From positions 1 to 30,247 of the IMG/VR virus record IMGVR_UViG_3300025151_000185: 30,247 bases of DNA. One strand, 5' to 3'. This document shows positions 8,355 through 15,845 of the stretch, piece after piece (positions within the stretch are counted from its first letter, which is position 1; each line of letters starts with the position of its first letter). The stretch comes from a virus. Below the pieces are notes generated by a model. It saw only the letters and a list, made by a program, of their open reading frames with translations, made no database searches and was not told the origin of the DNA. A program made the translations under genes and the position numbers.

Positions 8355-8627
8355 TTACTGTTCAGTGTCCCTATTTGCCATCTTTTCCACTGAGTGACGT
8401 ATGGCTTTTATGTTTTCGTCCATACGTCCGAGGGTTACGGCTTGGCTTTGCACTACCTTTTCTAAAGCCTCTATCCTTGTTTCGTGCCGTATAAGTTCAC
8501 GTTGATTATTTTTTATATTATTGTCAAGACTTGATACATACCACACAAGTGCTACAGTTTGACCTACGATAGCCAGTATAAAAGTAATGGGTACAGATTT
8601 GCTTAGATGCCAACTATCGGTATTCAT
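8355..8627 (-). CDS. Small membrane protein with coiled coil (90 aa), possible spanin or holin
   Basis: One membrane segment at residues 13-31 (PITFILAIVGQTVALVWYV) is followed by a coiled-coil-like helix at about 36-85 (repeated E/R/L spacing, RIEALEKVV, RMDENIKAIR). This is the layout of an N-terminally anchored inner-membrane protein with a periplasmic or cytoplasmic coil, as in inner-membrane spanins or some holin-like phage proteins. No lipobox partner or endolysin is visible in the window. AAAGGA lies about ten bases before the ATG. It neighbours the other small membrane gene (153 aa), between the fibre genes and the internal virion genes. Lysis function is inference; the membrane topology is seen directly. 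Confidence 0.65.
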   Translation of the reverse strand: MNTDSWHLSKSVPITFILAIVGQTVALVWYVSSLDNNIKNNQRELIRHETRIEALEKVVQSQAVTLGRMDENIKAIRHSVEKMANRDTEQ

Positions 8628-8648
8628 TATTTATTCCTTTATTTATTA

Positions 8649-9539
8649 TCATATATCAAACTGAAATATTTTATCGTCATAACTACTTGATACAGCCGCC
8701 ATAAGAAGATACATTTTACTCCCATCAAACTTAAAAACGGGGCCAGACCCATTACTATTTAACGTGTTTTGGGCAGGGTCTACACCCTGATTAATTTCTA
8801 TAGATGGTAATTGCCTATCAAAAGAAGCCGTTGTTAAATCCCAAGGCGTAGTAAGGTTATACTGAACAACAGAAGAAGAATTTGCTCTCATACCTACCCA
8901 CATTCTTTCACCGTTAGGATTAAACCATATACCCCGTTGACTATGGTTAGTTGTAGATTTAGCTGTTGTAAAAGTTCCTGTAGTAACATCCCAAGGAGTA
9001 CTAAGAGTTATTTGATATGCTTTATTGTAGCCACCAGAACCTGAACTATTTACTGTATATACTTCTTTACCACTAGGAGATATGTACAAACCTTGCACAG
9101 ATGTTCCTTGCATACCGCTACTAAAAGGCGGACTAAAATTAGAATCTCCCCAATTTAAAGTGCCATCACTAGAGGCGGTGCTAATGTCCCAATTTGTACT
9201 TAAATCATATCCTCTAAGGCGTCTGCTATTGTCATAATCTATTGTAAAATATTTACTGCCATCTTCCTTAAAAAATATACCCCCAAAACTATAGCTTTCC
9301 TGAGAGCTTGACCGTACATAAGATAGGGTACTTAAATCCCATGCAGTAGACATAGAATATTGATACATGTATTGATAATACCCTGCATACAAATTTAAAC
9401 CATCAGGAGAAATATAAATACTTTTATTGTTTTGGTTTCCCGTAGGCTCAAAAACTACAGAAGTTTCTGCTGTAGCAGATACCCCTAGCAAATCCGCATC
9501 AAAAGCACTGACAATAGGTAAAGTAGGAAATGGAAGCAT
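8649..9539 (-). CDS. Propeller-like tail surface protein, one five-unit module (296 aa)
   Basis: The protein contains five recurrences of an (F)xxDGxKxY ... QY/QF-x-(L/M)(S/T)T-x-W-D-(L/I/V)-(S/T)T unit, each roughly 45-55 residues: YQYSMSTAWD, RGYDLSTNWD, YQITLSTPWD, VQYNLTTPWD and the closing FQFDI. The pattern resembles NHL/WD-type beta-propeller blades, where a strand pair precedes a loop with DG. It matches the 573-aa protein at 15846-17567, which holds two such modules. I infer an adhesin or receptor-binding tip on the tail. Its ATG shares one base with the stop of the 713-aa fibre (TAATG), so the two products probably assemble together. No signal peptide; the first ~25 residues are a short lead-in. 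Exact fold and ligand are unknown. Confidence 0.6.
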   Translation of the reverse strand: MLPFPTLPIVSAFDADLLGVSATAETSVVFEPTGNQNNKSIYISPDGLNLYAGYYQYMYQYSMSTAWDLSTLSYVRSSSQESYSFGGIFFKEDGSKYFTIDYDNSRRLRGYDLSTNWDISTASSDGTLNWGDSNFSPPFSSGMQGTSVQGLYISPSGKEVYTVNSSGSGGYNKAYQITLSTPWDVTTGTFTTAKSTTNHSQRGIWFNPNGERMWVGMRANSSSVVQYNLTTPWDLTTASFDRQLPSIEINQGVDPAQNTLNSNGSGPVFKFDGSKMYLLMAAVSSSYDDKIFQFDI

Positions 9540-11680
9540 TATTGTAGTGCCTGTACCGTCAAGGAAGTAAACCCATTTATTTTCGTTACATATATAAAGA
9601 AATCATCTCCGTTTGTGGTGGTTAAATATCCTTGGTTTACAAGTTTAGTAAATCCTGATAATGTAACTGTTCCAGCAGATGAATTATTTGTCATTTGAAT
9701 AACCATAGTATAATCACCTGTTGCTGTAGGTGCAGCTAAGGTAAAAGCACCGCCATTAATAATACGTTTTAAGTTACCACCTGCAGGAGAAGGAGTATAT
9801 GTACCACTTGATTTAGTACCATCATCATCTGCTGTTGCTGTATAACCAGCAGTAATGTTATCGTCTGTATCTGCTTTTAATATTTCAGCATCTGCAGTTT
9901 CTTTACCGTCTAATGCTGTTTGCAAGCCTGATATGTCACTGATACCAGCAGTAACTGCAGTCCACTCAGTGTTCGCATTATCATATTGAAGTAACTGTCC
10001 GTTAGAAGGAGACATATTAGTATTTACATCTGTTAAGGTAGACAAACTACTTGCACTACTACCTACTATCCACTTAGATGTACTAGTATCATACTTTAAA
10101 ATTTCTCCATTAGACGGTACTGAGGCTATATTTACATCAGACAAACCATTTAAACCAATGTCTATGTTTGCCGTTCCATCAAAACTTACACCAGCAATAG
10201 TTCTTGCTGTTTCCAAACTAGTCGCTGAGTCAGCATTACCCGTAACATCACCTTCAAGGTTTGCTACAAGAGTGCTTACAGTGTATCCTGTAGCACTTGT
10301 ATCTACTGTTGTGGAAGAGGTTAGGTCTTGTAAACTATCATTAAATAGTTTCCACTTAGAACTATCACTAGCATCTCTAAATAAACCAGCACGTCTAATA
10401 GCACTATTACTATAGTACGTACCAAAGATACCTATATCTAAAGCGTTTGTAGATGTATTAGCTCTTGCTAGTTCTATTAAAGAATCTTCTACAGAAAGGT
10501 TAGCTGTATCTATAGTAGTCATAGTTCCCGATACAGTTAAGTTACCACCTACTATAACATTACCTGAAGTTGTTACCGCACCAAAATAACCATGACCCCA
10601 AGAAGTACTTCCATCGCCTATGGTACGAGAAGAACTATCAGGAATAATGTTAGAAGCTACTTTTGAATTAAGAACTACTTGATCAGAAGCAGCATCATTG
10701 CCTAGTGTTGTGTTGCCATTAACTGTAACGTTGTTAGCGAAGGTTACATTATTATCATTAAATGTAGCGGCTGTTGTTTGGCTTGATCCACTTTTAATTA
10801 CAAGCTGCCTATTAGAACCTATATTAGAATTAAATGATCCAAAAACAGTACCATTGTCTTTAAGTATTACATCTCCACCATCAGCATCTAAGTTTATATC
10901 TCCTGCTGAATCTAAAGTAAGATTGCCACTAGTTAAACTCAAAGTAGTAGTGTCTAAAATAAAATCATCTAGCTCTAGTCTACTTAGTGTAGTAGTCCCT
11001 GTAACATCTAAAGTTCCTGCAATTGCTGTGTTACCAGTAGTATCTGCCACGGTAAACTTATCTGTGTCCATAATAAGACCACCATTAAGTGCAGTCTCAC
11101 CTGCTACCGTTAGCTTATTATCTAAGGTTGTTTCACCTGTAATGTCTACCTTACCTGCAAAATCTACGTCTGCTGCTGTAAACGTAGCTGCTGTAGTTGT
11201 ACCAGACTTAATAACAATATCATTTGTATTACTATTTTTTACTATGCCACCAATGTCTGCCGTACTTTGTTGCAGTAAAATACCAGAACTAGTACCCCCA
11301 TTTATAGTTAAGGTCTGACCAGAAGTTATAGTATTGTCTGTTAAAATTATATGACCATTATCTCCTGCATATAAAGTATGTGCCCTAAGAGCACCATCAA
11401 AGTAGCCGTCTTTAAACATCTTACCTGTTAATCCTAAATCTACAGTATTAGAATTTTTAGGATATAAACTAGTAGTAGTAGAAACTATGTCTTGTTGCGG
11501 CCCTATTACTTCAATAGCCGCACCACCGCCCGTTACAGTAGGATCATGGTTATGTCCATCTACTGAACTAAAGGCATCCTTAATGGCATTAAACTCGTTA
11601 TCAAGAACAACCGCATCAATAACATTACCGTTATCAATGCTATTATTATCGTCTTGTCTTACATACCCGTTATTTGACAT
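9539..11680 (-). CDS. Tail fibre protein with beta-repeat shaft (713 aa)
   Basis: Fibre character is shown by the N-terminal segment DNEFNAIKDAFSSVDGHNHD (residues 27-46), a type common at the virion-binding end of phage fibres. It is followed by a long Thr/Ser/Asn/Gly/Asp-rich shaft made of short repeats (VTGTTTL, NLTVSGTMTT, ITGETTLDNKLTVAGETAL). About two thirds along is NLSVEDSLIELARANTST, resembling a recurrent block of marine phage fibres (from memory), and then two copies of an LSDVNI/LTDVNT...SNG-(E/Q)-(I/L)-L block. The last ~90 residues form a compact domain ending in TKINGFTSLTVQALQ. A trimeric beta-structured fibre is expected. It begins ten bases after the gp12-like nozzle gene, with AAGGA before the ATG, and is coupled by TAATG to the 296-aa propeller protein, which may be its tip or partner. 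Confidence 0.78.
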   Translation of the reverse strand: MSNNGYVRQDDNNSIDNGNVIDAVVLDNEFNAIKDAFSSVDGHNHDPTVTGGGAAIEVIGPQQDIVSTTTSLYPKNSNTVDLGLTGKMFKDGYFDGALRAHTLYAGDNGHIILTDNTITSGQTLTINGGTSSGILLQQSTADIGGIVKNSNTNDIVIKSGTTTAATFTAADVDFAGKVDITGETTLDNKLTVAGETALNGGLIMDTDKFTVADTTGNTAIAGTLDVTGTTTLSRLELDDFILDTTTLSLTSGNLTLDSAGDINLDADGGDVILKDNGTVFGSFNSNIGSNRQLVIKSGSSQTTAATFNDNNVTFANNVTVNGNTTLGNDAASDQVVLNSKVASNIIPDSSSRTIGDGSTSWGHGYFGAVTTSGNVIVGGNLTVSGTMTTIDTANLSVEDSLIELARANTSTNALDIGIFGTYYSNSAIRRAGLFRDASDSSKWKLFNDSLQDLTSSTTVDTSATGYTVSTLVANLEGDVTGNADSATSLETARTIAGVSFDGTANIDIGLNGLSDVNIASVPSNGEILKYDTSTSKWIVGSSASSLSTLTDVNTNMSPSNGQLLQYDNANTEWTAVTAGISDISGLQTALDGKETADAEILKADTDDNITAGYTATADDDGTKSSGTYTPSPAGGNLKRIINGGAFTLAAPTATGDYTMVIQMTNNSSAGTVTLSGFTKLVNQGYLTTTNGDDFFIYVTKINGFTSLTVQALQ

Positions 11681-11689
11681 AGTTTTTCC

Positions 11690-13261
11690 TTATTGTCTGT
11701 CATTCTGAGCGAACTCTAACACAGCAGTGTCAAGAGTAAATGTTGGATTAGCTGTATTATCTGCAATACGTAGAGCTACAGTTTTACCTGATCCTATAAC
11801 ATTTGTATTATATATATTATCTAACTCACCACCATACGTAGCTGTACCATAAATAGCATTAGATGCACCGTATATAAACACAGATGTACCTGTTCCTGTA
11901 AGTTGTTGTGTTGATGGCTGTACTGTTCCTGCTTCAGCTTTCGCATCAAAATCGTATTTAATATTAAAGTCTAGTGACATTGATCCAGTAGGTTGAGCAT
12001 ACAAAGTCATTTTATAAAATGTTTTTCTTGTTTGTGGGTCTGTTATAGGCATGTAGGGAGATTCATATATAGCTTCTATATTAGCCCCATCAAAGTTAGA
12101 GCCTGTGTCCATGATATAAACATACCCATCTTCATTTGAAAATGCTACAGTTTCTATATTATTAGCATACCTACTATCTGCTACTGTTGCTTTTATGCCC
12201 TGTGTAGTTGCCCAAGAAAATCCCCCTGCGCCTTGTGCTACATATTTTGTTGCTATTAAACCTTTAGCTACTGAAGCTGTTTCATTTTCAATATATGAAA
12301 ACAATCTATACTGTGCTTTTTCACGAAGAATAACAGAAGAAAAATTAGATGTTGCGTTTATTAAAGTGTTAGCATCTTTCTGTATTTTATCAGAAGCTAC
12401 ATCTAAAGCAAAATCACCTATACGATCAGTTGCACTTAACAGGCGTAAACCGTCAGGCGCAAGATACATAATGTCACCACCAACTTCTTGTATGGTATTA
12501 CCGTCTATACATCCTGTTCTAGTTGTAATAGGAGATATAGTATAGTCTGCAGAACTAGAACCTCGTAATGCAGAAATAGTATCTTTAGTAAATATTAAAA
12601 GTTGATCCCTAAAAACAATAAGACCTGTTATTTTTTGGCCTACGAGTTTATCTCCACCTAAACCCGCTTCAAAATTATCCACTGTTTCTGGGGCTGAATA
12701 TACTAACATATTGTTTACAGCATAAAAAGCAGCATTCTTATATATAGCTACGTGATCCGCACCTGATATTGCTGTAGAATTTGCTGAAGTTAAAAATGTA
12801 AAAGTATCTCCCGATGTACTGTATATTGCGGGATAATTTGCTCCATCTACAAATATAGTATTGTCATATCCTGAAAAATTGTACTCAGCACTTCTTACTT
12901 TACCACCTACTCCTGTTCCTACTCCTGTTGCTACCCCTGCGCTATCTAAAAAAGGTGTCCACGCACTACTTCCACCAGTGTTTAAATAATATTCAGTTCT
13001 ATTGTTACTATTTTTTCTAGCAGCAATAATTTTACTAGAGTTAATTACTTTAAGAGCTAACGTTGGGCCTGTACCTGCTAAAGCATTTGTAGAATACTTT
13101 TGATACCCAAGTATCTTAGAGTAGCCACCCTCTGTATTAGGCTCAAAGTTTTGCAAAATAGTAGCAGAACCAACAGCATTTATACCTTGCTGCAGTTTAC
13201 TGAGATTAGAAATAAGCCCACCTCTAAACTCTATAGGAAATGTTTGCCATTGGGTTGCCAT
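11690..13261 (-). CDS. Tail tubular protein B-like / nozzle protein (523 aa)
   Basis: The opening block (FPIEFRGGLISNLSKLQQG ... ILQNFEPNTEGGYSKILGY, residues 8-54) is the hallmark N-terminus of the podoviral tail-tube B family (T7 gp12 type): small Gly-rich strand, then N-F-x-P-x-x-x-G-G-Y-x-K-I-x-G-Y. The body is beta-rich with repeated hydrophobic-strand/turn units, consistent with the propeller known for the T7 nozzle. The C-terminal ~120 residues form another beta domain. The family builds the distal tail tube through which DNA leaves. It is coupled by TAATG to the gp11-like gene just upstream, and that adjacent pair is the strongest local argument for a short tail. Length is less than T7 gp12 (about 790 aa), so this is a shorter relative. 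Confidence 0.72.
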   Translation of the reverse strand: MATQWQTFPIEFRGGLISNLSKLQQGINAVGSATILQNFEPNTEGGYSKILGYQKYSTNALAGTGPTLALKVINSSKIIAARKNSNNRTEYYLNTGGSSAWTPFLDSAGVATGVGTGVGGKVRSAEYNFSGYDNTIFVDGANYPAIYSTSGDTFTFLTSANSTAISGADHVAIYKNAAFYAVNNMLVYSAPETVDNFEAGLGGDKLVGQKITGLIVFRDQLLIFTKDTISALRGSSSADYTISPITTRTGCIDGNTIQEVGGDIMYLAPDGLRLLSATDRIGDFALDVASDKIQKDANTLINATSNFSSVILREKAQYRLFSYIENETASVAKGLIATKYVAQGAGGFSWATTQGIKATVADSRYANNIETVAFSNEDGYVYIMDTGSNFDGANIEAIYESPYMPITDPQTRKTFYKMTLYAQPTGSMSLDFNIKYDFDAKAEAGTVQPSTQQLTGTGTSVFIYGASNAIYGTATYGGELDNIYNTNVIGSGKTVALRIADNTANPTFTLDTAVLEFAQNDRQ

Positions 13262-13950
13262 TAATAGTGAACTCGTGTATCTCTTACATAGTCTGTACGG
13301 TTTATATTTATACTACGTAAGTGTTTTATACTTTGTTGAAACTTTACGAAGGACTGTTGTGATGATTGATTGTCACCCCTAAACTGATATGCATAGTACA
13401 TAGCTCCATCTACAATAACGTGCCTATGTTGCTCTGGTATATTAGGAACATCACTGTGTAGCTCTAGATTAAAACCTAATGTGTAGTATTCGTATATTAA
13501 TTCGTATGCTTTATCTGGGGAAGGGTATACAAGTATTTCTCTGCTAGGTGCACGGATTATATATCTAGGAACACCTCTTATATCAGTACTTGAGTTATAC
13601 TCTATATCAGCATGTTTGTCAAGATATTCTTCGTATGTCATTGGTTTTAATTTAATAGTATCTACATTTAATGTAGCATCTCTTTTTATTCTAAAGCTAT
13701 TCATGTTTACAGTTTTACTGTCTGTAGGTAATCCATACCTAACTTCACCTGCTAGTAAAACTTCTGTTTCTTCTACGTGATTCCAAGGCCACTCAAACTC
13801 TTCATGGTGTATGTGTCTAATAGAAGAGTTAATAGCTTCTTTAGCAAAGCTATAAAAACCTGTAGCCGCAGCAAAATTAGCTGTGCTTAATTCTACTTCA
13901 TTTAACCTTTTGTTAACATCATTAACTAAACCCAAGAAGTCATACGCCAT
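13261..13950 (-). CDS. Tail tubular protein A-like adaptor (229 aa)
   Basis: Residues 31-55 (GFYSFAKEAINSSIRHIHHE and EFEWPW) and the C-terminal segment IPEQHRHVIVDGAMYYAYQF, followed by RGD, match the pattern I know from podoviral gp11-like adaptor proteins. These are mainly helical, with a middle beta insertion, and sit between portal and nozzle. The middle carries the GVPRYIIRAPSREILVYPSPD block (about 125-145) followed by YELIYEYYTLG. It is followed immediately by the gp12-like gene with TAATG coupling, as in T7-like tails. The ribosome site GGGAGA is formed by the last codons of the preceding 105-aa gene, so translation is linked there too. Assignment is by pattern and neighbour, not by search. 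Confidence 0.68.
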   Translation of the reverse strand: MAYDFLGLVNDVNKRLNEVELSTANFAAATGFYSFAKEAINSSIRHIHHEEFEWPWNHVEETEVLLAGEVRYGLPTDSKTVNMNSFRIKRDATLNVDTIKLKPMTYEEYLDKHADIEYNSSTDIRGVPRYIIRAPSREILVYPSPDKAYELIYEYYTLGFNLELHSDVPNIPEQHRHVIVDGAMYYAYQFRGDNQSSQQSFVKFQQSIKHLRSININRTDYVRDTRVHY

Positions 13951-13953
13951 ATT

Positions 13954-14271
13954 TTATTTCTCCCTAATACGTAAAAATATAGATCGCTCGTATGTAAGGG
14001 AACTAGCTGTAGTTATACCACATGTTATTTTATAACGTAGGTTGTTAGTTCCTAAAGATAATCGTATAGTAGCTACTGTATTTGTATTTGTTCCTGTAAC
14101 AAACTGTAAGCCATTAACAGTATCCGCATCTGCTACTTGCGTTTTTACATCAGAAGCATTATCAATATACCATGTAACAGAAGCAATAGTATCTGTGCCT
14201 AAAAACCTAGACCAATCTACACTGTAATCTATTGTTTCATCTTTATCTTTATCGGGCCACTTATATGCCAT
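13954..14271 (-). CDS. Small Ig-like virion-associated protein (105 aa)
   Basis: The pattern YSVDWSRFLGTDTIASVTWYI, followed by a Thr/Asn-rich strand region and ending RSIFLRIREK, is a recurrent small phage protein next to tail genes. The alternation of strands suggests a single immunoglobulin-like beta sandwich. I know no firm function; an adaptor joining a fibre or neck component to the tail is a reasonable guess from its place directly before the gp11-like adaptor gene. AGAGGA sits eight bases before the ATG. The final codons (AGG GAG AAA TAA) double as the ribosome site of the next gene three bases downstream. Confidence 0.62.
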   Translation of the reverse strand: MAYKWPDKDKDETIDYSVDWSRFLGTDTIASVTWYIDNASDVKTQVADADTVNGLQFVTGTNTNTVATIRLSLGTNNLRYKITCGITTASSLTYERSIFLRIREK

Positions 14272-14281
14272 GTAGTTTCCT

Positions 14282-15835
14282 CTATGCTGCTATGAATACT
14301 GTTTTAGCACGTGCGTCTTCTGCTAGTATGTGTACTGTACGATTTTCTTTTTGTATGTACACAGTATTTACTGAACTTAATGTGTGTAAAAATACAACAT
14401 TGTTTTCTTTCTGTACAGTAACATTATAATCTGTATCCTGACCTAGGATATACACTACTCTTTGTTTACTGTAATCTTTTTGACTGTAATCAGTAGAGTT
14501 CTCTACTATTGTAACTGTACCGACAGAGCTTGTCAAGCCATTTAATGTTACAGGTACAGTTGTATTAATACTTACAGACTGACCTGTTAAATTAAACGAA
14601 CCCCCACTTACAGGTCTACTTGTATTAAATACCGTATCTTGTCCATTGACACTAAAAGTAGCTGCAGCAGGTATAATGCCCGGTAGATACTCTAGTGTAG
14701 CAGTTTGTCCTGTTAGAGTAAAGGAACCAACTTGTGCTAGTTCAGATATTCCTCTGTCAATTTCTTGACCTTCTAGTGTAAATACACCAGTTTCTGGGTA
14801 CAAGTTAAGCGACTTAACAAAGTCTGTGTCTTGACCTGTTAATGCAAAGCTGCCTGTATTAGCACCAATAGCTCTTATTAAATCAACACTTTGACCTGTA
14901 GTTGTAAAGCTACCTTGATCTGCTGCTATGTTTAGTTGAGCATTAACATTTGCAGCTTGTCCTGTGTAAGTAAACTCACCTACCTGTACTGCACCTGTTA
15001 CGCCTACTACAAGAGTCTGTCCTGTTAGGCTAAATGTATTTGCATCTACAGATATAACTCTGTTAATATTTAGATCAGAGTCTTGGCCTGTTACGACAAA
15101 CGTTTCACTTACTATACTCTTTACTACAGACTTAGTTAGACTTACATCTTGTCCTGTTAAAGAGTAGCTATTGCTTTCGACAATCTCAACAATGTCAGCA
15201 TTAGCATCTTGACCTGTAAGTGCAAACGTGCCTGTGTCTGCAACAAGAAGCTGTACTTTTCTAGGATCAGCATCTATGCCAGTTAAAGTAAATGTACCTG
15301 CGTCTGCTGTAACATTAAGCTCTGCAGATACACTGGCATCTTGTCCTGTTAAGGTAAAGCTACCAGAAGCTACATCTATACTACGTACAGAATTAGGTGT
15401 AGCATCTTGTAGTGTGGAAGTGTAGGAACCTACGTCTGCAGGGAATATAATACTAAATACAGAAGTCTGTCCAACTAGTGCAAATGTACCTGAATCAACA
15501 GGATGTTCTATGCTATTTACACTATCTTGACCTGTGAGGCTAAACGAACCTGTAGCTGCTGTAAGTATTTGACCTCTGATGAGATCATCTGCAGCTTGTG
15601 CTGTAGCGGTAAATGTACCCGCATCTACAGATAGAACACTGTCAATGTTTAGTACAGAGTCTTGACCAGTAAGAGTAAAGCTACCGTGAGTTACATCTAC
15701 ACTACGTACAGATGTTAGAGTAGATGCTTGACCCGTAAGTGCAAAGCTACCACTGGCTGCTGTAATTTGATATACAATACCAATGGCCCCATCATCAGCA
15801 AGTGGAGCAGCCGCTAATGGGGAGAAGCCAAGCAT
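14282..15835 (-). CDS. Repeat-built virion surface protein, 19 short beta repeats (517 aa)
   Basis: After a 28-residue lead (LGFSPLAAAPLADDG...) the protein is a tandem array of 19 units of the form G-(S/T)-F-x-L-T-G-Q-(D/x), starting at residues 29, 51, 73, 96, 116, 136, 158, 180, 202, 222, 244, 266, 286, 308, 328, 350, 370, 392 and 412. Spacings are almost all exactly 20 or 22. Such regular, Thr/Val-rich units fit a beta-solenoid or stacked strand-turn fibre. Residues ~446-517 are a different domain with the pattern VYIQKENRTVHIL repeated in weaker form (VTVQKENNVVFLH, RVVYILGQDTD), a type I remember as a separate small phage protein. Here it appears fused. AAGGAGT precedes the ATG by seven bases. 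Likely an appendage or head/tail decoration; receptor binding is inference. Confidence 0.62.
   Translation of the reverse strand: MLGFSPLAAAPLADDGAIGIVYQITAASGSFALTGQASTLTSVRSVDVTHGSFTLTGQDSVLNIDSVLSVDAGTFTATAQAADDLIRGQILTAATGSFSLTGQDSVNSIEHPVDSGTFALVGQTSVFSIIFPADVGSYTSTLQDATPNSVRSIDVASGSFTLTGQDASVSAELNVTADAGTFTLTGIDADPRKVQLLVADTGTFALTGQDANADIVEIVESNSYSLTGQDVSLTKSVVKSIVSETFVVTGQDSDLNINRVISVDANTFSLTGQTLVVGVTGAVQVGEFTYTGQAANVNAQLNIAADQGSFTTTGQSVDLIRAIGANTGSFALTGQDTDFVKSLNLYPETGVFTLEGQEIDRGISELAQVGSFTLTGQTATLEYLPGIIPAAATFSVNGQDTVFNTSRPVSGGSFNLTGQSVSINTTVPVTLNGLTSSVGTVTIVENSTDYSQKDYSKQRVVYILGQDTDYNVTVQKENNVVFLHTLSSVNTVYIQKENRTVHILAEDARAKTVFIAA
14537..15751 (-). repeat. Array encoding 19 G-S-F-x-L-T-G-Q units
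   Basis: This stretch encodes residues 29-433 of the 517-aa protein. Unit length is 60 or 66 bases with one 69-base exception. Units are diverged at the DNA level but the TGQ core codons are alike (rendered as ttgacctgt / ttgtcctgt on the plus strand). Confidence 0.85.
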
Positions 15836-15845
15836 GTGTTACTCC

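Noticed and set aside
10698-11318. Long plus-strand open frame (206 codons) inside the 713-aa fibre gene
   Set aside because: It mirrors the Thr/Ser/Val-rich repeat codons of the fibre on the opposite strand, has no ribosome site or family likeness, and would lie wholly within a convincing gene.
14537-15751. CRISPR-like regular spacing of repeats
   Set aside because: The regularity is in the protein; DNA units are diverged, in frame and lie inside one gene, with no identical repeats or cas genes.
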